The notes: generated from the letters alone by a model not told the origin. Counted from the stretch's first letter, positions 49,878 to 60,334 are shown. The stretch: 64,000 bases of DNA from Prevotella sp. E13-17 (GCF_022024035.1 NZ_CP091787.1:186001-250000), one strand, 5' to 3'. A program made the numbers and translations.

Positions 49878-50690
49878 TCAGAGCAAATCAAGACATCGCT
49901 CTATGTAGATGCCACACATGCGGTCTTCGACATCGCGGTTGCGATAGATCATCTCGCGAACCACATCCATGGCTTGACGGGTGCTGGCCGAGAGCGACTC
50001 GCCTTTCATCATGTGGCCGATGAGAACGGCCGAGAAGATGTCGCCGGTGCCATGAAACAGACCGGGAATCTCGTTGTATTCGTGGAGGAAATACTTGCCG
50101 GTGCTGGCATCGTAGCCCGCCACTTGGTTCTTGTCGTCAATGATACAGCTGGTGATGAGGGCAGAATGGGCTCCCAAGGCCACCAGACGGTCAAGCAACC
50201 GGCAGGCCTCGCTTCGAGTGAGACCTTCTTCCTGAAACGGTATGTCTGCCAGATAGCATGCCTCGGTGTAGTTGGGGAAGATGACATGTGCCACGCTGAC
50301 CATCTCGCGCATCAGCTCTACCTGTTCCTGACCAATGCCATGGTAGAGACTGCCGCCATCGCCCATCACTGGATCAACAAACACGGTGCACCCCGTCTTG
50401 GCCTGTTCTCTGCAGAAGTCGGACACCAAGCGGGCTTGCTCCTCGCTGAACATCAGGCCGGTGCAGATGGCATCAAAATGAAAGCCCAGGCGCTTCCATA
50501 CGGGAAGCGTCTGGCGCATATATTCTGTGGTGTCGAGTTGTGCAAAGTCGCCGTAGTTCAAGGTGTTTGATACTAAAGCGGTGGGAAGGTTGAAAGCGGG
50601 AATACCCATATAGTTAAGGATGGGGAGCATGGCTGCCATGCCTACCTTTCCATAACCGGCAATGTCGTTGATCAAAAGAACTTGTTTCAT
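49878..50690 (-). CDS. Pyridoxamine/pyridoxal kinase
   Basis: This is a 270-aa ribokinase-superfamily enzyme that phosphorylates B6 vitamers to pyridoxal or pyridoxamine phosphate. Family landmarks are INDIAGYGKVGMAAMLPIL at the N-terminus, VFVDPVMGDGG in the middle, PNYTEACYL, and the catalytic GTGDIFSAVL near residue 218. The gene starts 5 bp after the stop of the aldo/keto reductase gene. The call between PdxK and PdxY types is not possible by eye. Confidence 0.92.
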   Translation of the reverse strand: MKQVLLINDIAGYGKVGMAAMLPILNYMGIPAFNLPTALVSNTLNYGDFAQLDTTEYMRQTLPVWKRLGFHFDAICTGLMFSEEQARLVSDFCREQAKTGCTVFVDPVMGDGGSLYHGIGQEQVELMREMVSVAHVIFPNYTEACYLADIPFQEEGLTRSEACRLLDRLVALGAHSALITSCIIDDKNQVAGYDASTGKYFLHEYNEIPGLFHGTGDIFSAVLIGHMMKGESLSASTRQAMDVVREMIYRNRDVEDRMCGIYIERCLDLL

Positions 50691-50695
50691 GTCAT

Positions 50696-51640
50696 TTACT
50701 TAACACATTGCAGATTCTTTTCAAGTTGAGCGGTACTGCTGGCACCAACGAGTACGGAGGTGACACCGCGCTGCTTCAGAATCCAACGAAGGGCATATTC
50801 GGCCAGCGTCATGCCTTGCTGCTGGGCCTCGGCATTATAGCTGCGCAGACGGTCCAGAAGTTCGGGGGTGAGGGCGCTCTCCTTGAGGAACTTGCCTTTC
50901 GACATGCGTGAGTCGGCAGGGATTCCGTTGAGATAACGGTCGGTGAGCAGACCTTGTGCCAGGGGCGAGAACGAGATGAAGCCCACACCGTGCTCTGCAC
51001 AGAAGTCCATGATGCCTGACTCTTGTGGCTCGCGGTCCAACATGTTCAGGCGACCCTGATAGATGAGCAGGGGCACATCGCGCTGCTTCAGGTAGTTGTA
51101 GGCAAAACGGGTGGCTTCGAGTGGCCAACGGGAGATGCCAATATAAAGGGCTTTACCGCTGCGAACGATGTCAACAAGTGCCTGGAGGGTTTCTTCAAGT
51201 GGGGTGTTGGGGTCGTAGCGATGACTATAGAACAGATCTACATAGTCCAGATGCATGCGCTTCAAACTCTGGTCGAGCGATGCCATGAGGTATTTGCGGG
51301 AACCCCAGTTGCCGTAAGGTCCAGGCCACATGTCGTAGCCGGCCTTAGAGGCGATGAACAGTTCGTCGCGATAGGGGCGGAAGGTGTCGTCCATCAGTCG
51401 GCCCATGGTCTCCTCGGCCGATCCATAGACAGGACCATAGTTGTTGGCCAGGTCGAAATGGGTGATGCCATGGTCGAAGGCATAGCGGGTAATCTCGCGT
51501 GAGCGCTCGTAGGGATCCACACTTCCGAAGTTATGCCAGAAGCCTAATGATACCTGTGGCAGCAGTACACCACTGTTACCACATCTCTTGAATGCCATGC
51601 CGCCTTCATCGTAGCGGTGTTCGTCAGCCTTGTATGTCAT
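50696..51640 (-). CDS. Aldo/keto reductase (YghZ/Mgr-like)
   Basis: This is a 314-aa NADPH-dependent oxidoreductase with the TIM-barrel AKR tetrad D63, Y68, K99 and H140 (FDLANNYGP, ASKAGYDM, FYSHRYD). The C-terminal cofactor loop ends SVLVGASSTAQLEKNL. The segment MWPGPYGNWGSRKYL is typical of the YghZ (AKR14) group that reduces methylglyoxal or L-glyceraldehyde 3-phosphate. The substrate here is inference. It leads a two-gene unit with the pyridoxamine kinase. Confidence 0.93.
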   Translation of the reverse strand: MTYKADEHRYDEGGMAFKRCGNSGVLLPQVSLGFWHNFGSVDPYERSREITRYAFDHGITHFDLANNYGPVYGSAEETMGRLMDDTFRPYRDELFIASKAGYDMWPGPYGNWGSRKYLMASLDQSLKRMHLDYVDLFYSHRYDPNTPLEETLQALVDIVRSGKALYIGISRWPLEATRFAYNYLKQRDVPLLIYQGRLNMLDREPQESGIMDFCAEHGVGFISFSPLAQGLLTDRYLNGIPADSRMSKGKFLKESALTPELLDRLRSYNAEAQQQGMTLAEYALRWILKQRGVTSVLVGASSTAQLEKNLQCVK

Positions 51641-51671
51641 GCTCTTTCTCCTTATGATTTATATTTGGGAA

Positions 51672-51679
51672 CAAAGGTA
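51672..51679 (-). promoter_or_regulatory. Promoter -7 box of the aldo/keto reductase - kinase pair
   Basis: TACCTTTG on the minus strand lies 31 nt before the ATG at 51640 and just past the end of the glycan operon. Confidence 0.5.
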
Positions 51680-51718
51680 CTAAAAAAAAGCGAACTGACA
51701 TACAAGGCTGCGAAAAAC

Positions 51719-54700
51719 TTATTCATAGAGTCCAAATTCATAGATACGTGTAGCATCGTTAGGACGTTGTGCGGGACTGACAACGTACAGACGTACGTAG
51801 CGAACACTGGCTGGTCTGAAACGACGGTCAACGATGTCGTTGCGGTTGTTGTCAAACATGTCGAGTGTCTGCCATTCCTCGGTGGCACTGTTGCGACCTT
51901 GCAGCAGACAGGTGCGCGTGATGCACGACTGGTCTTCTGCGCCAGCGTTGAGCAGATACCACCGACTGATGGTGGTGGGCTGACCGAAGTCGTACACCAC
52001 ATAGTTGGGGGCATCGGTCACGTCGCACCATTTTGTCTCTGCATTATCATCGGTCAGGTTGGCGGCACGCTCGTTGTCCTTGCACTCGCCAGAGACAGCC
52101 ACTACCTTGGCCTTTTTCAGCAGGTTGTCCTTGAGGCTGTCCTTGCTGGCATCACCTTTCTGTTCGGTACTCTTCATAGAGGTCTGGAACAGGGGTGCCG
52201 CAGCTGTGGTGCTGCTGTCGTCGTTGGCCAGTGTGGCGGCAAAGAGGACGATGTGCTGGTCGGCTGGCAGGATCACCTGGGTAGCCTCGGCAGGGAGTTC
52301 AATTCTCAGCAGATACATATAGGTGAACTCATAGGGCTCGTCGCCGGCAGAAGAGTGGCGGTGGGTGCCTATGTAGGCTACCTGAGCATCTTTCAGATAG
52401 GCTTCGGTCTGACCGTCATGGCCCCACTGTCCGATGAAACCGGTGTAGTTGGGCACGGTGAGCTGCTGATTGAACGTCTGCTTGCGACCTGTCACCTTGA
52501 ACTGTGCCTGACGGTCGTTCTTGTCGGAAGCTGCCAAGAGGTAGAGGTGACGGTAGTGCTTGTCGGTGGGCAACAGCAGGGTGTCGCCATGACAGGTGTG
52601 ACCGTTGGCTGCGTCTGTATCGCCGAAGGTGAAGGGGATGTCGTTGACAGTCAGACCTTCTGTAGGCAACAGTTCTGCAGCATAGCTGTAGCCGCCTTCG
52701 AAATTGGATGAACCGGTGAAGGCATTGCTGCTGAAGCAGTGGCGGTCGAAGTCGAGAGCCAGCTGCTGACAATCTACAGCCTGACGCTGTGCGGGGCGCT
52801 TCAGGGTGACCTTATAGGTCTTCACGCTGAAGGGCTTCAGTTCTACTTGCAGCGAACGACCATCGAACTGTGCTGCACCAATGGTGCGCTCGGTACCGTC
52901 GGCCTCGACAGCCAAGGTGACGTCAGCAGCGAAGGTGATGTTGGCTTTCTGGTTTTGCTTGCCGCTCAACTCGTAAACACGAACCACATACTCGTTGCTG
53001 CGCTCTGCACGTTTCAGGGCACGAACCATCACTTGGTCGTTGTCGGAGCTGACAAAAGAGAAAGAGCGGCCGAGGGTGCCTTGATGACGGGTGGTGCGGA
53101 AGGTCTTCAACGGACTGTTCAGGGCTTTCGACTGCTGGTTGACTGCTGCCATGTCGAGTGCGCCTTGGTGACCGATGAGACTGTAGGTGAAGACATGGTA
53201 GCCCATGTCCTGGCGAGCCTGATAGGCATAGTTCTTTTTTACCTTTGGAGAGTAGAGCAGCGACAGACGCATGGTATTGTCGCAGGGCTTGTCCCAACCA
53301 TAGCGAGAGTCGGTCAACAGGCTGACGCCATAGTTGTCGGAACGGTCGGTGAGGTCGGCCCATTCGTGTGCATAGACTTCAAAGAGGTGGTCTTGGTTGT
53401 TGGGGCGCTTCACGCTGCCCAGACCGATGTCGTAGGTGGTTTCTTTGTTGCTGACGCTGAGTGGGAACTCAGCCTTCAGCAGCGCATTCTCGGAACGCCA
53501 GTCAACCTCGTTCTCGAAGTCGATGCGGTCGATGGGACCATGATTATAAAGGTGGATGCGCTGAACGATGTCAGACGTTCCATACTTCTTGCGGATGATG
53601 AGTGTCTGACGCATGGCACCTTTCTCTAAGGCAATGCTGACTCCGTCGTGAACGGCCACGGGCTCGCGGTCGAGGGTGGCTTTCTGGATTTCCCATGCGG
53701 GCCATACTTCAGAGAGACAGTCGTCGAAGACCACCAGGCGGAGGCTCTTGCCGCCAGCCACCAACTCCTTGTTGGCGCGCTTGTCGAGCAGTGAGGTGAT
53801 GTCGCCATACTTATCTACCTGCAGACGATAGGCTGCATTCTCGATGATGGTGCCCTGCTGGCTGACGGTGCTTGTCTTGCCACCGGCCTTGAGGCTATAA
53901 ACGGCGTAACCGGTAGATGGTACGGTGGCGTGGAACAGCAGCAGTCGCTGTCCGTTCTTCTCAATAATCTGTGAGGCTACGCGCTTGCCGTCGGGACCGC
54001 TGACCTGGTAGCTCTTACCGTCGTTGATGACTACCTGTGCGATGCCGTCAACGGGGAAGGTCTCGTTGTTGTACACCACGATGGGTTGTCCAGCCACTTT
54101 GGTGTCCAGTCTGGAGGCAATACCGTTGATACTGTGCGTCATTACATCGGAGAAACCTTTCAGACTCAGCAACTCGTCGTTCCATGAAAACTCGTAGGCA
54201 CGAGGTATGCTGGTGCCAGTCAGGTCGTCGTGGAACTGGTGCCAGATGAAACGCTGCCAGGTGTCGGTCAGTTGCTTGGCGGGGTATTGGTTGACACCCA
54301 GCCAGTCGGCCACAACAGCCGTACGCTCAGCGGCATCGCCAAGGTGTTCGTTCTGGCGGTTATAGAGTTTCATGGCTGCCTGTGAGGTGTAGCAGCCATT
54401 GCCGTGCACGTCCATGGGCAGTTCGCCGTCGAACACGGGCAATTCGGGATGGTCTTCGTAGGGCAGGTAGTCCTTGTACAGTTGGTCGCTGGTGGCGCTG
54501 ATGATCTCGATGGGACCATCGCCTTTAAGACCTTTCTCCAAGGCGCGGACCGAGGGGATGTTGGGCGAGCCACCGGTGTCGCCGGTGCCATAGTAGCGAT
54601 AGACGGTGTTCAGCGGACTCTCCTTGACCTCGCGCTGCAGCTGCTCGTTCTTCGACAGGTCTTCGTCCTTATAGCGCTGACCATAGCCAAAGCCGTGGGT

Positions 54701-55306
54701 CATCATGATGCGACTGCCGTCGATGCCCTGCCACAGTCCTACAGTGAACGGGTAGCGGCGGTTGCCCTCATAGAAGGGTTTTACGCGCCAAGCCAACTTC
54801 TGCGACGAGAAACCAATCAGGCCGCAGTGGCTGGCCAGGGTGGGCAGTGTGTAGCTGAAGCCGAAGCAGTCGGGCAGGAAGATGTCGGTACCCTCGGTGT
54901 TGAACTCCTTACGGTAGAAGTTCTGACCCAGCATGATGTTGCGCATGAACGACTCGGGCGAACAAACCACGGCTTCGTTGGCATCCCAACTGCTGCCTGT
55001 GATGTGCCAGCGACCGTCGGCCACATATTTCTTCATCTCTTCATAAAGGCTGGGGTAGTACTCCTTCATCCAGGCATACTTCACAGCACCTTCGAAGTTG
55101 AAAATGTAGTCAGGATAAGTCTTCAGAAGGTACAGGTTCTGAGTCAGAGTCTTGCGGATGTGGTCGCGGATGGTGGCCTGAACATCCCAGTTCCACTGGG
55201 TGTCGAGGTGAGCGTCAGAGACCATATATGCTTTCATCTTCTTTTCCTGAGCGGTGGCGCCCAGGGAAAGAAGTGATAAAGCGATAATCAGTATTTTCTT
55301 GTTCAT
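51719..55306 (-). CDS. GH38 alpha-mannosidase with F5/8C (discoidin) domain
   Basis: This is a 1195-aa exported enzyme (signal peptide ends GATAQ). The GH38 domain opens with the zinc-binding SDAHLDTQWNWD (H33, D35) and has the nucleophile D146 in PDCFGFSYTLP and the third-ligand region WHQFHDDLTGTSIPRAY. The central and C-terminal mannosidase beta domains extend to about 900. Further beta-rich regions precede a discoidin-like domain in the last 140 residues (NAETKWCDVTDAPNYVVYD, then SVRYVRLYV). GH38 retaining enzymes cut alpha-mannosides such as N-glycan cores. It is the last gene of the glycan operon. Confidence 0.93.
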   Translation of the reverse strand: MNKKILIIALSLLSLGATAQEKKMKAYMVSDAHLDTQWNWDVQATIRDHIRKTLTQNLYLLKTYPDYIFNFEGAVKYAWMKEYYPSLYEEMKKYVADGRWHITGSSWDANEAVVCSPESFMRNIMLGQNFYRKEFNTEGTDIFLPDCFGFSYTLPTLASHCGLIGFSSQKLAWRVKPFYEGNRRYPFTVGLWQGIDGSRIMMTHGFGYGQRYKDEDLSKNEQLQREVKESPLNTVYRYYGTGDTGGSPNIPSVRALEKGLKGDGPIEIISATSDQLYKDYLPYEDHPELPVFDGELPMDVHGNGCYTSQAAMKLYNRQNEHLGDAAERTAVVADWLGVNQYPAKQLTDTWQRFIWHQFHDDLTGTSIPRAYEFSWNDELLSLKGFSDVMTHSINGIASRLDTKVAGQPIVVYNNETFPVDGIAQVVINDGKSYQVSGPDGKRVASQIIEKNGQRLLLFHATVPSTGYAVYSLKAGGKTSTVSQQGTIIENAAYRLQVDKYGDITSLLDKRANKELVAGGKSLRLVVFDDCLSEVWPAWEIQKATLDREPVAVHDGVSIALEKGAMRQTLIIRKKYGTSDIVQRIHLYNHGPIDRIDFENEVDWRSENALLKAEFPLSVSNKETTYDIGLGSVKRPNNQDHLFEVYAHEWADLTDRSDNYGVSLLTDSRYGWDKPCDNTMRLSLLYSPKVKKNYAYQARQDMGYHVFTYSLIGHQGALDMAAVNQQSKALNSPLKTFRTTRHQGTLGRSFSFVSSDNDQVMVRALKRAERSNEYVVRVYELSGKQNQKANITFAADVTLAVEADGTERTIGAAQFDGRSLQVELKPFSVKTYKVTLKRPAQRQAVDCQQLALDFDRHCFSSNAFTGSSNFEGGYSYAAELLPTEGLTVNDIPFTFGDTDAANGHTCHGDTLLLPTDKHYRHLYLLAASDKNDRQAQFKVTGRKQTFNQQLTVPNYTGFIGQWGHDGQTEAYLKDAQVAYIGTHRHSSAGDEPYEFTYMYLLRIELPAEATQVILPADQHIVLFAATLANDDSSTTAAAPLFQTSMKSTEQKGDASKDSLKDNLLKKAKVVAVSGECKDNERAANLTDDNAETKWCDVTDAPNYVVYDFGQPTTISRWYLLNAGAEDQSCITRTCLLQGRNSATEEWQTLDMFDNNRNDIVDRRFRPASVRYVRLYVVSPAQRPNDATRIYEFGLYE

Positions 55307-55348
55307 GGTTAATGGATGTTTTAGTTTATAGGTATTGGAAAGGATGCC

Positions 55349-57280
55349 TTACTCGATGACACCACACCAGCCACCGTTGCGCACCAGCTTGATGGTCATG
55401 GTGGTAGCAGGCGACACGGGCTGTTGGCGCTTCTTGTAGTCAACAGCAATGCGATAGGCATTCTTGCCATCCTCGAAAGAGGTGAGCTGACCGCCGGTCT
55501 TCAGGAAATCGAGGTTCAGCGTGAGCTCTTGTGCATCGTTGGCGGTGATGGCACCCAGATACCATTTGTTGCCCTTGCGCTTGGCCACGGCATAGTAGCT
55601 GCCTGCCTTTGCTGCCAGCACGCGGGTCTCGTCCCAAGTGGTGGGAACAGATGCAATGAAGCGGGTGCACTCGTCTTCGCGCAGATAGCGGGTGGGACTG
55701 TCTGCCAGCATCTGGAAGGCACTCTCGAAGACTACATACATCGCCATCTGATAGGCGCGGGTGCCGGTGCCCTGAGGCAGTGAGCCACTGCTGTGGTTGT
55801 CTTCGGGCTGTGCCGACTGCATAGAGCCGGGGGTGAAGTCCATGCCGCCAACAGCATTGCGCATGAAGGGTTGCCAGATGGTGTTCTCGGTGCGGCACCA
55901 CTGGTTGTTCTCCATTCCGCGAACGCCTTCGTAAGAGATGATGTTGGGATAGCGCATCTCAAGACCTGATGGCTTGAACGATCCGTGGAAGTCAACCATC
56001 AACTTATTGTCGGCGCAGGCCTTGGCCACGCGCTCGTAGAAGTTCACCATCCACTGGTCGCTATGGTCCATGAAGTCAACCTTCAACCCCTTGACGCCCA
56101 TCTTTGCATAGTAGGGGATGAGGTCCATGTTCTGCTCTACGGTGAGCCAAGACAGCCAGAGGAACACGCCTACACCTTTCTCACGGCCATAGTCCACCAG
56201 CTCTTTCACATCGATGTCATCGATGGTGACGAAGGGGTTGCGCACGTCTTTGTTCCATCCTTCGTCCAGGAGGATGTACTCAATGCCGTACTTGGCAGAG
56301 AAGTCGATGAAGTACTTATACGTCTGGTTGTTGATGCCAGTGACGAAGTCAACATCCCACACGGTCCAGTGGTTCCACCAGTCCCAGCTTACCTTTCCCG
56401 GACGAATCCAAGAGACGTCGTTCAGCTGGCTCTTGCCACCCAGGATGCGCTCCATCTCGTTGGCAGCAATGGTGGCATCGTCGCCAATGACCAGGAAGCG
56501 CCAGGGCAGACTGCGGTTTGCAGAGGTGCGGGCGATGTAGTTGCCCTCTTGTGTAATCTTCTCGCTACGGTCGCCCCATGGTTCCCATTTCTCAGGAGAA
56601 CGGGGGAACAAAGCGGTGAGTCCATTGTTGCCGGTGCTCTTGAGGAACATGTTGGGATAGTCGCGCAGGTCGCTCTCTGAGAAGAGTAGCTTGGTGCCCG
56701 AGGGTGATTCCAGCAGGATGGGCAGGTGGGTCATCTTGTCGTCAGCCTTATAGGTGCTGGTCTGAAGATGAGAGTATTCTTCTTCATAAGATGTCATGAA
56801 CGAGCCACACTGTGAGAGGTGGGCTGTCATGTCCTGTGCCAGGTTGAGGGTCATGCCTTCGTTGATGATGTCGGTGGTGCCTTTGCCTTTCAGAATGAAG
56901 CGATAGGCCATACCATTATCATAGGCGCGGAACTCCACATCGTAGTTGTCGGCAAACTTTAGGGTCAGCACGTTGGCCACATTGGGTGTTACAGCGTTTT
57001 TCAGGGGGACCAGATTCTTGATTTGTTCGTTGATAGTAGAACGCTTGGCTTGGCGCAGACGTGGTTTGATGCCCAATAGCTTCTTGCCGTTCTGCAAGGA
57101 GATGGCGCTGGGGCTGAGCAGTTGCTCGGCTCCCTTTTCTACAGAGAAAGCCAGGCTGTCGCCGACCTCTATGTTTACACGGATGTCACCATTGGGTGAT
57201 GTGAGAGTCAAGGCTTTCTGTGCCATCATGCTCAGTGGCATCATGGCGAGGATAGCCAGGTTAAGGAATAATTTTCGCAT
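55349..57280 (-). CDS. GH97 family alpha-glucosidase/alpha-galactosidase
   Basis: This is a 643-aa exported enzyme with signal peptide MRKLFLNLAILAMMPLSMMA. The N-terminal beta-sandwich (LTLTSPNGDIRVNIEVGD) is followed by the TIM barrel with KVSWDWWNHWTVWDVD, IEYILLDEGWN, GVGVFLWLSW, GLKVDFMDHSDQWMVNFYE and LMVDFHGSFKPSGLEM. A short C-terminal beta domain ends the chain. GH97 contains both inverting glucosidases (SusB) and retaining galactosidases; deciding here requires alignment of the base/nucleophile position in the VDFMDHSDQ region. It is separated from the C10 protease gene by 6 bp. Confidence 0.92.
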   Translation of the reverse strand: MRKLFLNLAILAMMPLSMMAQKALTLTSPNGDIRVNIEVGDSLAFSVEKGAEQLLSPSAISLQNGKKLLGIKPRLRQAKRSTINEQIKNLVPLKNAVTPNVANVLTLKFADNYDVEFRAYDNGMAYRFILKGKGTTDIINEGMTLNLAQDMTAHLSQCGSFMTSYEEEYSHLQTSTYKADDKMTHLPILLESPSGTKLLFSESDLRDYPNMFLKSTGNNGLTALFPRSPEKWEPWGDRSEKITQEGNYIARTSANRSLPWRFLVIGDDATIAANEMERILGGKSQLNDVSWIRPGKVSWDWWNHWTVWDVDFVTGINNQTYKYFIDFSAKYGIEYILLDEGWNKDVRNPFVTIDDIDVKELVDYGREKGVGVFLWLSWLTVEQNMDLIPYYAKMGVKGLKVDFMDHSDQWMVNFYERVAKACADNKLMVDFHGSFKPSGLEMRYPNIISYEGVRGMENNQWCRTENTIWQPFMRNAVGGMDFTPGSMQSAQPEDNHSSGSLPQGTGTRAYQMAMYVVFESAFQMLADSPTRYLREDECTRFIASVPTTWDETRVLAAKAGSYYAVAKRKGNKWYLGAITANDAQELTLNLDFLKTGGQLTSFEDGKNAYRIAVDYKKRQQPVSPATTMTIKLVRNGGWCGVIE

Positions 57281-57286
57281 AGTTTT

Positions 57287-60200
57287 TTAGTGTTTGATAA
57301 ATTTTTTATTGTTAAGAATGTAGATTCCTTTCTGTTTGCCCGAAGAGCGGCGGCCCTGCAGGTCGTAAATGATGTTAGAGGACTGTTGGCGGCCGATGGT
57401 GGTGATGCCCAGCACCTCTTCCATGCTAATGACAATATCCTCAGCCTCTGCAGGTGCTACAAGCCATGCGCGGAAAGCATCTACCGGTGTGGCAGCCTCG
57501 GCATGAACAAAGGCGGTGCCAGCTTCGTTGATGACCATGGCGTCTGCGCCTGTGCTGCTAGCGTTTGTAGTACCAACAAACTGATAGTTGTCGGTCATGG
57601 CCTTCATGGCAGATGCAGAGTTCAGCACGGTGGCGTCTTTACTATAAAACGTAATTGTGTCCTGTTTTGTTGTGTAGAAGATGTGAGGTACACCGACTTC
57701 CATCTTATCTACAGCTTCGAAATGGGCTATGCCGTCTTCTTCGCGGTCGAATGCCTTAACAACGGTGTGCGAAGGAAGCTGAGAAACCTCGAAGGGCAGG
57801 GTGATGGTCTCCCACTTTGCCGTGTTGGCTGGGCGTTTATATTCAATCTCCTTGGCTGTGAAGCGCTTGGGCGCCATGAAGTTCTTGCCGTCAATCAGGG
57901 TGATGTGCGCTGCCTCGCCGTTGATGATGGCATTGGCATTCTCCAGACCTCTGGTCTCTTTAGACAGGTAGTAGAGCGTGTTGGGGTTGTTGTTGGGACG
58001 CACCGTTTTGATGAGGCTATTGATGGTTGTCATATCCACAGCTACGGCTTCGGCAGGAATGGTGTAGGTCGATTTTCCGGCAGTACCCTTCAGCTCGTTG
58101 TTGGCAGTCCAGTAGATGACACCTTTTTGGGTGGTACCCATGTCTTTCAGACCACCACCGTTGATGTCGCCACCCTGGCTGTCGCCATAGATGATGCTCA
58201 TGTTGTATTTAGCTCCGGTAGCGAGGTTGTTGAAGTCGAAATTCAGTTCGGCGGTCTCACCTGGTTCGATGTGGGCAGGCACCATGATACTGTTGGCACC
58301 ATAGAAATAACCGTTGCTTTCCAGTTTGAACAGCCAGAGGCGGATGTTGTCGTCATAAGCTTCGTCGGCGTCATTATGTACTTTTACCGTGCCCTGCATG
58401 CGGTTGCCATAAACGCTGCTGCCAGTCATGTTGTTGATGGTATGAGAAACATAGCGCAGGTTGCGGTTGCGAGTGATACCCTCGTCGGTGATGTCAACAG
58501 TGGCATGAGCAATGATGTTGTTGCCACGGTTGTCGGTTGAGAGCCAGATGTTCCAGGTGCCCGTCTTCTCGGGTTTGAAGATGAACGAGCTGGTGGTTTC
58601 GCCGCCTTCGGTCATGGTGACAGCCGTGCGTCCGATGCTTTCACCTTTATCTTCGGTCTGGCTGACTAAGATATGAATTTCGCGATAGTACTCGTCGGCA
58701 TTGTTCTTGAAGTTCACGCAGATGGGCTGGTTCTCGTTGACCTTATGGTTGCCGGGGAACGTGATGCCCGTCACGGTGACGTCCTCAACGGGGTGCATGC
58801 TGAGTGTGATGTTGTTTTCTCCGTCAACCTCTGCCAGGATATAGCGGATGGCAGGGTTTACGTGGGTCTGCCAGTCAGAGCTGGCACTGCGCTTGCTGAT
58901 GGGCACAATGTGATAGCTGCCTGGTTGCAGATTGCCAATCTGGAATTCTAATCCGAAATAATAGTTGACGCCGAGGTCTCTGTTCAGTTGGCTGGCGATA
59001 GGTGTGATTTTACCTTCCTCGTTGATGTAGCCAATACCCATGTCCCACTGACCACTGACGCCCGACCAGTTGACGTAGTTGGCAAAGAACTTGTTCCCAG
59101 AGCGCAGTTCCCAGTCGTTGACCGTCAGTTTGGGTTGCTCTCTGGGAGCGGTGATATTGTCGGGCAAACGCAGACCGATGATAGCGTCCTGTCCCATGTT
59201 GTAACCGTCGGGAGTGGCGCTGGCGCCAATACCACTGTTGTTGTCGGGCGCCATCACGTCGATACGGAAGTAGCCATCATCAAGACTGCCCCATCCCCAG
59301 TTGACGTGATAAAGGCCTTGAATATCATAGCCATCAAGCACAAAAGCGTGCGCGCCACCCGAGTTGGAAGCTGCAAAAGCAATGGGATGACCAGTGGCAA
59401 GCTCGTTGTAGAGCAGGTTGTTCCAACTGTCGATGCTATGATTGCCGCGTGTTTCGATGTGTGCACCGTCATCAAAGCCGAAGTTGTTGATCAGCGTCTT
59501 GACACCTTCGGGGAAGCCCGCGCCCGACGAGGGACCATAGCCCATTTTACAGCCGACACCGACGTAGAGCATCAGTTGGGCGATGGCGGTCTTCTGAGCC
59601 TCAGTCTCGCTGCCGTTATAGTTGTCGAGCATATTGTCCCAGTCAATCGCAGCACCTTTTCTGATACCCTGTATGGTCACGGTGCGTTTGCCGTTGTTCG
59701 TGTCGTAGTCTATCGTATAGCTTGGGATAGTGCGCAACAACGCCTCAGGTTGGCGATAGTAGTTGATGACCTGGGCGATGGCAGTTGCCACACATCCTGT
59801 GGCACTGCGGTCTCCCTCGGTGCCATCCTCCTTGATATAACGCGGACAGAGGTCGTTGTAGGGACTTCCCTGGTTCCATGTGGTGGTCATCAGCGGAGCA
59901 ATGTTATGCTTCGCGGGCTGTGGCATAGGTTTGGCATCGGTAGTCTTGGCTGCCGCTTTTTTAATGTTAGACTTGCCAATGTTGTTGATTTGCGTCTCGT
60001 AGCTGTTCAGCAGCCATCTCAGTCCTTCAGGCATGTTGTCGGCATCGAAGTGTCCTTGGTCCGTATAGCCTAATACCGATGGCGTACGGTCGTCGCCCGA
60101 GATAATAACAAAGCCACGGTTAGCGTCGGCATTGAAGATATAATAGGAAGCCTCGTCGGCAGTGCCTTGCCCCAGACGTGGAGCTTTGGCGGGTGTCTTT

Positions 60201-60334
60201 TCCGAAAGGTTGATGCCGCGCTCGCTCAAGAACTGACGAGCCTGCTGACGTGCTTGGTTGACAGATACTGTTGCTGCTTGCAAAGAAAGGCCCATGAGCA
60301 GAGCCATAGCAGTTGTAATTTTGTGCTTAATCAT
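57287..60334 (-). CDS. C10-family (streptopain-like) cysteine protease with long C-terminal region and sorting-like tail
   Basis: This is a 1015-aa secreted protease. A signal peptide (to about 21) precedes a Spi-type propeptide (SVNQARQQARQFLSE, ISGDDRTPSVLGY). The catalytic Cys181 lies in SATGCVATAIAQV. The histidine is near 328 in GGAHAFVLDGYD and is followed by HVNWGWGSLDDGYF. About 600 residues of Ig-like beta modules follow, ending with the tail IYDLQGRRSSGKQKGIYIL then NNKKFIKH. It is 6 bp upstream of GH97, so protease and glycosidases are co-expressed, consistent with attack on glycoproteins. Confidence 0.92.
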   Translation of the reverse strand: MIKHKITTAMALLMGLSLQAATVSVNQARQQARQFLSERGINLSEKTPAKAPRLGQGTADEASYYIFNADANRGFVIISGDDRTPSVLGYTDQGHFDADNMPEGLRWLLNSYETQINNIGKSNIKKAAAKTTDAKPMPQPAKHNIAPLMTTTWNQGSPYNDLCPRYIKEDGTEGDRSATGCVATAIAQVINYYRQPEALLRTIPSYTIDYDTNNGKRTVTIQGIRKGAAIDWDNMLDNYNGSETEAQKTAIAQLMLYVGVGCKMGYGPSSGAGFPEGVKTLINNFGFDDGAHIETRGNHSIDSWNNLLYNELATGHPIAFAASNSGGAHAFVLDGYDIQGLYHVNWGWGSLDDGYFRIDVMAPDNNSGIGASATPDGYNMGQDAIIGLRLPDNITAPREQPKLTVNDWELRSGNKFFANYVNWSGVSGQWDMGIGYINEEGKITPIASQLNRDLGVNYYFGLEFQIGNLQPGSYHIVPISKRSASSDWQTHVNPAIRYILAEVDGENNITLSMHPVEDVTVTGITFPGNHKVNENQPICVNFKNNADEYYREIHILVSQTEDKGESIGRTAVTMTEGGETTSSFIFKPEKTGTWNIWLSTDNRGNNIIAHATVDITDEGITRNRNLRYVSHTINNMTGSSVYGNRMQGTVKVHNDADEAYDDNIRLWLFKLESNGYFYGANSIMVPAHIEPGETAELNFDFNNLATGAKYNMSIIYGDSQGGDINGGGLKDMGTTQKGVIYWTANNELKGTAGKSTYTIPAEAVAVDMTTINSLIKTVRPNNNPNTLYYLSKETRGLENANAIINGEAAHITLIDGKNFMAPKRFTAKEIEYKRPANTAKWETITLPFEVSQLPSHTVVKAFDREEDGIAHFEAVDKMEVGVPHIFYTTKQDTITFYSKDATVLNSASAMKAMTDNYQFVGTTNASSTGADAMVINEAGTAFVHAEAATPVDAFRAWLVAPAEAEDIVISMEEVLGITTIGRQQSSNIIYDLQGRRSSGKQKGIYILNNKKFIKH

